A stretch of 64,000 nucleotides of DNA from Chlorophyllum brunneum (taxonomy: Eukaryota > Basidiomycota > Agaricomycetes > Agaricales > Agaricaceae), in contig OY756151.1 of the NCBI GenBank assembly GCA_963576785.1, forward strand, positions 682,001 to 746,000. The letters run 5' to 3'. A model generated the notes under the pieces. The model was not told the origin of the DNA and searched no databases. It was given only the letters and a program-made list of their open reading frames with translations. Both the position numbers and the translations under genes were made by a program. This document shows positions 57,910 through 64,000 of the stretch, one piece after another; position 1 is the stretch's first letter, and each line of letters begins with the position of its first letter.

Positions 57910-60900
57910 ATGCACTTTTTACTTGTCCTGCCATTCTTTGTGGCAGGCGTCTGTGCCACTGTCACCAAGTTTGATAAAAACTTGGTTTTCCGTTCGCCAT
58001 TTTTTGATGAGCCCCAGGTGAAGTCATTTGCTGTAAAACATAGAAGTACATTCTGAAGCCTGGCAAGTTTGCCCATGACACAGCCGCACTGAGCCGAAGA
58101 AACATCTATCCAGTCCGGAGGGACGTAGTAGAACCTACACCTTTCAAAGACGAACCGTACCCCGGTTTCTTCACCTCTGACTTCAGTAACGTAAGCTCGA
58201 CATGACCCGAGTGCTATGCCTCGGCTCTGAACTTCGAGGAACACAGGCCTTGTCTATCTGGAGCTCTGGGGTAAACTTCACCCATTCTGGTAAGCTTCTA
58301 CAACTCAAAGTCACTCTCGCAGGCTGACAGGACTTCGACGACCAGTTGCGAGTGTAGGTTCCGAGACTATGCCAGGTATCAATTGTCCCTGATAAACCGT
58401 AACCACCAGGGCGATCCACTCGACGATTCAATCATCCTGTGGACACGAGCTGTTCCACTTCCCAGTAGCAGCGGCCAATTTCCCGATCAAAGTGTCCCCG
58501 TATGTGTCTCGTTCAAGATTGGCACAACCGAGGACCTGTCCGGGAAACCCGTTGATTCCGGGGAGGCATTTACGACTTACGATGTCGATAACACGGTCAA
58601 GGTCGAGGCCACAGGACTAAAGCCAGATACCAAGTATTTTTTTCAATTTGCGGATTGCACAAACCACACGATAGTCAGCCCCGTTGGCACCACCCGTACT
58701 CTGTCCCGTCCTAACAGTGAGTGACCTAGATGACCCTGAAGGGCTTACGGGATTCATGTAATAAACCTTAAGCGCCTGCGGAACACGTCAATGGTGGCAA
58801 GCCCCTGACGTTCGCTGTCTTCTCTTGCTCTCAATTCCAAGCTGGTACGGCATTCTTGTTACACTCGCGGTGTATTCTGACGCGTAGATCAGGATGGTTC
58901 AATGCCTACGGATTTGCGGTACACAATACCACAGCTGACGTTTTCGTTCATCTGGGAGACTATGTGACGGCGTATTTATCCCTCTCTAAATGCCCTGACC
59001 AACTTTGCCAATCTAGATGTATGAATCTGTCGGTAATGGGTATGTGTTAATTGTCAAACTCGGACACAGAGTTTGGACTTATGTTTTCATTCATTAAACA
59101 GTGGAAAAATTGGCCGCGCTGTCCTCGGACGAGAGTTGGCCACCATCCATGACTACCGTCAACGCTTGGAACAGTATAGGTCTGATCCTGACCTCCAATT
59201 CGCTCATCAATCTGCTCCATGGATTACTGTTTGGTAAGTCTTTCCTGTAATATAATCGAGTTATTACTGAGTTGTTTGATCTAACAGGGTAAGCTGACAA
59301 AAGAATTGCACTCCACGATCCAAGACTGATGATTTGGCACAAAACCCGTTAGGACGACCATGAGGTTAGTACTATTGAAACCCAGTCGCTCATGTCAGAT
59401 GATCAAGCCTATACGTAGATTGCGAACAACGCATGGAAAGCGGGCACATCAGACTCTAACGATACCGCTGCGGGTTGCACGTTTTCCCCTTCCGGTGCTT
59501 GCTTCACAGACAGAAAGTTCGCTGGTGTCCGTGCCTATCATGAGTGGATGCCCATTCGTCAAGTCGATGCAAAGGACCAGCTTCGTATCTGGAGGAATTT
59601 CCAGGTTGGGAAGTTGCTAGACCTATCTATGATCGATACTCGTAAGTGCGCAAACCGAATCTGTCGCTCTATTGAATCCAAGAATTAATGCTGCCAGGTC
59701 AATACGACCGTGATATAACTGACGTACGTTGTACTCTTTACTGTCTTTGATATGTGCCGACGTAGCCTTATATCACTTAGGTTTCATATAATCACGGTGA
59801 GTCTTCAACACCTGAAATCCAATTGTTGGTCACAACTTCGCGGAATCGCTCTCATACTATCCTAGCATGTGAGTAGGTACTCTTGACAGCCGTTGTGTAA
59901 CTCACAATATCTTTTTCAACAGTTGTCAAATCGATCGCTGATGAACCCCGGCGGTCCCTGATGGGTGCTAACCAAGAAAAATGTAAGTGTGCCTGGATTC
60001 GTATATCAGAGTTCTTAACTGGCTACGCAGGGCTCTTCGATACCTTGTCCAAGTCACAATCTCGTGGAGCAGTCTGGCGCGTCATTGGGTGCGCATACGT
60101 GGTTGGTTTCATAAATACCTTCAGCTTGCTAAAATCGCTGTCACAGTCAACAAATCGTGTTCACTCAAATTGACAGATCTGCTGACAACGCTGGGGGTAA
60201 GCGAATCGGTGATTTTCGTCATGGCTGCTAACAAATATGCGTTACTGCGAATAGTTATTGACTTTGTGAGGAATCGATGGCGGTTGTACCGTTAAGATCC
60301 ACGACTCAATGCGTAATACAGGATGCCTGGGATGGCTATCGCTCTAACAGAAACCGCATCCTCGACCACTTGTACAACGACAGTATCAGTAACACAGCCA
60401 TCCTGTCAGGAGACAGCCATGCAAATTGGGTATCTGACCTTGCACGTAAGTAGTTTCTTTAGGCACCTGCATCTATCGTTCTCAAAACAACGCCTCTAGA
60501 CGTGAACCAAACTGAAACGTGAGCCAAACTAGCGAAGTCAAAAGAGGGTGGGCAATAACGGAATCCGCAGGTATAACCCAGTAACTGGCGAAGGTGCAAT
60601 TGGTGTTGAGTTTGCTGGAACCGGCGTGACCTCGACAGCGGGGCCATTCCTTCCCGGCACGCTTGAATCTTCAACGAATTTCTCTTCAACATTCGTGAAG
60701 TCAAACACGGACTTGCAATGGAACGAGGGATTCTTCCGAGGATTCTTCACGCTCACTCTTACGCCAAAGACTATGAATGCGACTTATTATTCCATGAGGA
60801 ACGTCAGTAAGTATCCGCTCGCAAAAAGGGCTTTGTTTTATTCGCAATAACATGTGTCCGGCAAGCTTTCCGAAATCTAGATGGGTTCGCAATTGCTTCG

Positions 60901-60990
60901 TTTATTGTGAACGCTGGGGAGAATCGCTTAGCCCGTCCTGTCGCTGGAGGTCATGTTCTGGGTGGAGCGCTGAAGAATCCAGCTGATTAA
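57910..60990 (+). CDS. PhoD-like secreted phosphatase, copy 2 (23 exons)
   Basis: Exons: 57910-58017, 58068-58190, 58247-58289, 58346-58353, 58410-58716, 58773-58844, 58893-58963, 59017-59039, 59102-59233, 59288, 59353-59364, 59419-59641, 59698-59723, 59781-59796, 59866-59868, 59923-59982, 60031-60088, 60147-60196, 60255-60265, 60322-60445, 60500-60518, 60571-60806 and 60866-60990. Total 1851 nt, 616 residues, all in phase. It matches copy 1 exon for exon; only exon 18 differs (50 versus 38 nt, four extra codons). Signal peptide MHFLLVLPFFVAGVCA. Motifs HSVASGDPLDD, HLGDYMYES, WDDHE and LSGDSHANW are all kept. Coding exons 5-7 are nearly identical to copy 1 while some introns have diverged, so the duplication is fairly recent or gene conversion acts. 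It appears functional. Confidence 0.82.
59288..59288 (+). other. candidate single-nucleotide exon (PhoD copy 2)
   Basis: Acceptor CTAACAG (to 59287), one G, donor GTAAGC (59289). Flanking introns are 54 nt (59234-59287) and 64 nt (59289-59352). It completes TG|G for Trp of WDDHE, as in copy 1. Confidence 0.7.
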
Positions 60991-62346
60991 GTTTCCCTTG
61001 TAGTACCTGAGCCATGTATTTTTAAGAACTTCCTCGCGTAGAAACAGCTATCTCGGTCCTATGGTCATTGAGATGGCATATAGTCCGAACGGGGTGCCTT
61101 CAAACGTCCATCATAATACAGCACTCCAGCTATCCAGTTTACGGATAACCGGAAAGCTATGGTGATCATTCTGGTCGGGGAACGATTCTGTGGTCGGAAC
61201 AGGGTAGAATTCTCCCAAAATCCGGTCTGGTGAATGGAATACTTTACTACACGGGCGGATTTCCTGAGTGCAGCCTGCGTCTAGGAGGGTGTGGTTTGCA
61301 CCCTATTTTTTTTAATAGATACAAGAAGGTTGGCAGATTAGACCCTTCTACTTGAGAGGAAGGCAGTCGCATGCCGCTGAGTTCGAATTTTTGGACGTGT
61401 TGGGGGGAAGACCTTCACATTGCTACCCTGCATTACTGGAGGGCGCGAACCATGGAGCTCACTGAGATTCGATCTGTGGTATTGTAATCCAGGGGCTGTG
61501 ATACGCACAGTGGTTGACCTCCTATATAGGTGTGAGAATCTTGCATCTTCCCTGTCACTCACCAACACCACTCTGAACTAACCCCTGCACGTCTAATATT
61601 ATGCGGGGTGGGACACAAAGATGCACCGGATAGGGCTGATTGATTTTGCGCTGATTTTCTGGGATAACGGGGCCGGTACTTGTTGCACTTTCGTTTGTTG
61701 TTGATAATAAACCGGTACACATGCGGCTATGACGCGCATTCGTTGTTGACGTTGAGTGCACTTCAAATACTGGTTGTGCAGGATGCTTTGATATCCCTCG
61801 TGTGATCAATGTTCAATTGTGGGTTCCCGTTCATATATCTCTTATGCATATTTTTACATTGGTTTGCGACGCGTTCAGGAGATTGGCACGGGTTTCCTAT
61901 TCTGCGCCTTCAACAGCTTGTGTTAGTGGAGAGGTCGTGGTGCGCAAGGTACGTTATGTTCGTTGTGTGCTTAGTGGGGTGACTGATCGTTGTGGTTGGT
62001 GCTACGATCCTTGTCGACCGGATGCATGCGATACGGATGTGCTACCGTGGTGGTTGTCAGAACGTCAGCTACTGAATGGAGAATTAAATGCTCGACCACG
62101 GAAACTCGGAAAATGTGAGTGATGAGTCAGATTACTATTGAGCTTTATTTCTGAAGACTTCTTGTGGGTACGTACGGGTGTCTGAAAGAAACCTCATACT
62201 CCATGACAGGTCGAAGACGGTGGCATGCAAGTCTGGTGACTTATTGAAACCCCCAACTCCCAGTGATGATGCGTCTTCCCCCCTAAGCTTAATGTCGGCG
62301 TGGGTGTAACGCCGCCATTCCAAAATCCTTGGCTCCCATCGCTACA
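60991..62346. other. spacer between PhoD copies 2 and 3
   Basis: A 1.36-kb gap, longer than the first spacer. The frame 61802-62122 (106 codons) and shorter minus-strand frames show no motif. The repeated promoter block resumes at about 62220. Confidence 0.45.
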
Positions 62347-62352
62347 AACGTG
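62347..62352 (-). promoter_or_regulatory. CACGTT box upstream of PhoD copy 3
   Basis: Third copy of the conserved word with minus-strand CACGTT, 129 bases before the ATG at 62476. TATAAAT at about 62426 gives the TATA position. Confidence 0.5.
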
Positions 62353-62475
62353 CGTCGAATGCTCGTGTGGCCATGCCCCCGCGTCAAAGTAACTAACTCT
62401 TCTAAGCCGTCAATGCTTCCAGTGGTATAAATGTGGGCAGCGGTTTTGGACATTTGACCAAGGGAATCGCTGAAG

Positions 62476-64000
62476 ATGCGCTTCTTACTTGTGCCGCTAT
62501 TCTTTGTGGCAGGCGTCTGTGCCACCGTCGCCAAATTCGATAAAAACTTGGTTTTTCGCTCGCCGTTTTTCGATGAGCCCCAGGTGAGGCCATTATGAAA
62601 CATAGAGATACATTCTGAAGCCTGGCAAGTTTGCCCATGACACAGCCGCACTGAGCCGAAGAAACATCTATCCAGTCCGGAGGGACACTGTGGATGCTGC
62701 GCGTTTCAAGGACGAACCGTACCCCGGTTTCTTCACCTCTGACTTCAATAACGTAAGCCTGACATGACCCAAATGCCACGCCTCGGCTCTGAACCTCGAG
62801 GAACACAGGCCTTGTCTATCTGGAGCTCTGGGGTAAACTTCACCCATTCTGGTGAGCTTCCGCAACCCAAAGTCACCGTCGCAAGCTGACAGGACTTCGA
62901 CGACCAGTTGCAAGTGTAGGTTCCGGGATTATGCCAGGTATCAATTGTCCCTGATAAACCGTAACCACCAGGGCGATCCACTCGACGATTCAATCATTCT
63001 GTGGACACGAGCTGTTCCACTTCCCAGTAGCAGCGGCCAATTGCCCGATCAAAGTGTCCCCGTATGTGTCTCGTTCAAGATTGGCACAACCGAGGATCTG
63101 TCGGGGAAACCCGTTGATTCCGGGGAGGCATTTACGACCTACGATGTCGATAACACAGTCAAGGTCGAGGCTACAGGACTGAAGCCAGATACCAAGTATT
63201 TCTTCCAATTTGCGGATTGCACGAACCCCACGATAGTCAGCCCCGTTGGGACCACCCGTACTCTGTCCCGTCCTAACAGTGAGTGTTCTAGATGACAGTG
63301 AAAGACCAACGGGGTTCATTTAGTAATATACTTTAAGCGCCTGCGGAACACGTCAATGGTGGCAAGCCCCTGACGTTCGCCGTCTTCTCTTGCTCTCAAT
63401 TCCAAGCTGGTACGGCATTCTTGTTACACTCGCGGTGTATTCTGACGCGTAGATCAGGATGGTTCAATGCCTACGGATTTGCGACACGCAACACCACGGC
63501 TGACGTTTTCGTTCATCTAGGGGACTATGTGAGCAACGTGGTCGTTTCTCTCTCGAAATGCTAATCCCGCCTGTCCAGATGTATGAAACGACCGATGTGG
63601 GTATGTCGATGGACAAAGTCATGTAGAGTTGGTTAATCTCTTCAATGATCGAACAGTGGACCAATTGGCCGTGCCGTCCTCGGACGAGAGATGGCCACCA
63701 TCCATGACTACCGTCAACGTTTGGGACAGTATAGGTCCGATCCTGACCTCCAGTTCGCTCATCAATCTGCTCCATGGATTGTTGTTTGGTAGGGTTTTCC
63801 CAGAATATAATCGTAGAGCTATCACTGAACTGTTTGGCAGGGTAAGCCAACAGAAAGGATGTATTCTGTGGTTCGGACTGAGGATTTGACACGAACCCCT
63901 TTAGGATGATCATGAGGTTAGTGACTACCATAGTCATATATGCCGGCAATCAACCCCAGTCGTAGATCGCGAACAACGCATGGAAAGCGGGCTCGTCAGA
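62476..64000 (+). CDS. PhoD-like phosphatase, copy 3 (5' part; cut by window end; possible frameshift)
   Basis: Exons visible: 62476-62583, 62630-62752, 62809-62851, 62908-62915, 62972-63278, 63338-63409, 63458-63528, 63579-63600, 63657-63788, 63841, 63905-63916 and 63966 to beyond 64000. Signal peptide MRFLLVPLFFVAGVCA, HSVASGDP (with the 8-nt exon), HLGDYMYE, and the 1-nt exon at 63841 before GAT GAT CAT GAG. Exons 1-7 agree in length with copies 1 and 2. Exon 8 is 22 nt instead of 23 between matching splice sites, which would shift the frame into exon 9. Exon 9 and later sequence is otherwise well conserved, so the lesion is recent or splicing differs slightly. The 3' half is outside the window. 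Confidence 0.7.
63841..63841 (+). other. candidate single-nucleotide exon (PhoD copy 3)
   Basis: Acceptor TTGGCAG (to 63840), one G, donor GTAAGC (63842). Flanking introns are 52 nt (63789-63840) and 63 nt (63842-63904). Third independent occurrence of the same arrangement. Confidence 0.65.

Noticed and set aside
61802..62122. 106-codon Cys-containing frame between phosphatase copies 2 and 3
   Set aside because: No motif, no signal peptide of good quality, no exon partners and no counterpart in the other spacer.
1..64000. Transposons, CRISPR arrays, rRNA and tRNA genes
   Set aside because: No reverse transcriptase or transposase motif, no long terminal repeats, no regular short repeat array and no rRNA sequence was noticed. 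tRNAs were not searched exhaustively by eye.

Overview
This is a stretch of nuclear DNA from a filamentous basidiomycete, most likely an Agaricomycete. Genes are split by many 45-100 base introns with GTRNGY-type donors. The window carries DUF6534-type multi-pass membrane proteins, a family I know as expanded in mushroom-forming fungi. It also has ordinary fungal housekeeping genes. There is no rRNA, CRISPR array or prokaryotic operon structure, and I recognise no transposon. All exon models below were built by hand from splice signals, reading phase and known family motifs; none was checked by computation or transcripts.

Layout. 1-3.7 kb: the tail of a GNAT acetyltransferase, then two tandem alpha/beta-hydrolase paralogues. 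4.9-7.4 kb: a VWA/MED25-like gene with a long Pro/Ser-rich tail. 8.0-11.2 kb: a divergent housekeeping pair, the splicing factor Prp46/PLRG1 (-) and elongation factor TFIIS (+), sharing a 131-base intergene. 12.3-13.5 kb: an unrecognised acidic protein. 15.5-17.0 kb: a seven-helix membrane protein gene with one awkward exon junction. 17.2-18.2 kb: a Rab GTPase. 18.5-23.8 kb: two DUF6534 genes on the minus strand, with a decayed piece of the Rab gene between them that marks a segmental duplication. 26.1-28.7 kb: a 19-exon amino-acid/choline-type permease. 30.5-32.2 kb: a third, inverted DUF6534 gene. 32.8-36.9 kb: a large BAR-like, low-complexity protein. 37.3-37.9 kb: SUMO. 38.4-39.9 kb: a secreted M28 metallopeptidase (-). 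41.2-42.5 kb: a third alpha/beta-hydrolase. 43.2-47.1 kb: a large Ser-rich membrane protein. 47.8-49.0 kb: an AlkB-like dioxygenase (-). 49.5-53.0 kb: GPI 'ethanolamine phosphate transferase 3' (-). 53.9-64.0 kb: three tandem PhoD-like secreted phosphatase genes, the last cut by the window end.

The most unusual content is exon architecture. The PhoD-like genes reconstruct to 23 exons. Their conserved metal-site motif WDDHE can only be spelled if the Trp codon is completed by a single-nucleotide exon, and the splice signals around that base are present in all three paralogues. The same genes carry 8-nt, 12-nt and 3-nt exons. Other genes here show 10-23 nt exons: the permease, TFIIS, the DUF6534 genes, and the third hydrolase, where an extra intron isolates the catalytic Ser on an 11-nt exon. 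Duplication followed by divergence shapes most of the window: hydrolases x3, DUF6534 x3, PhoD x3. The phosphatase copies keep a shared promoter block with a CACGTT (Pho4-type) box 128-129 bases before each start, which suggests phosphate-responsive control.
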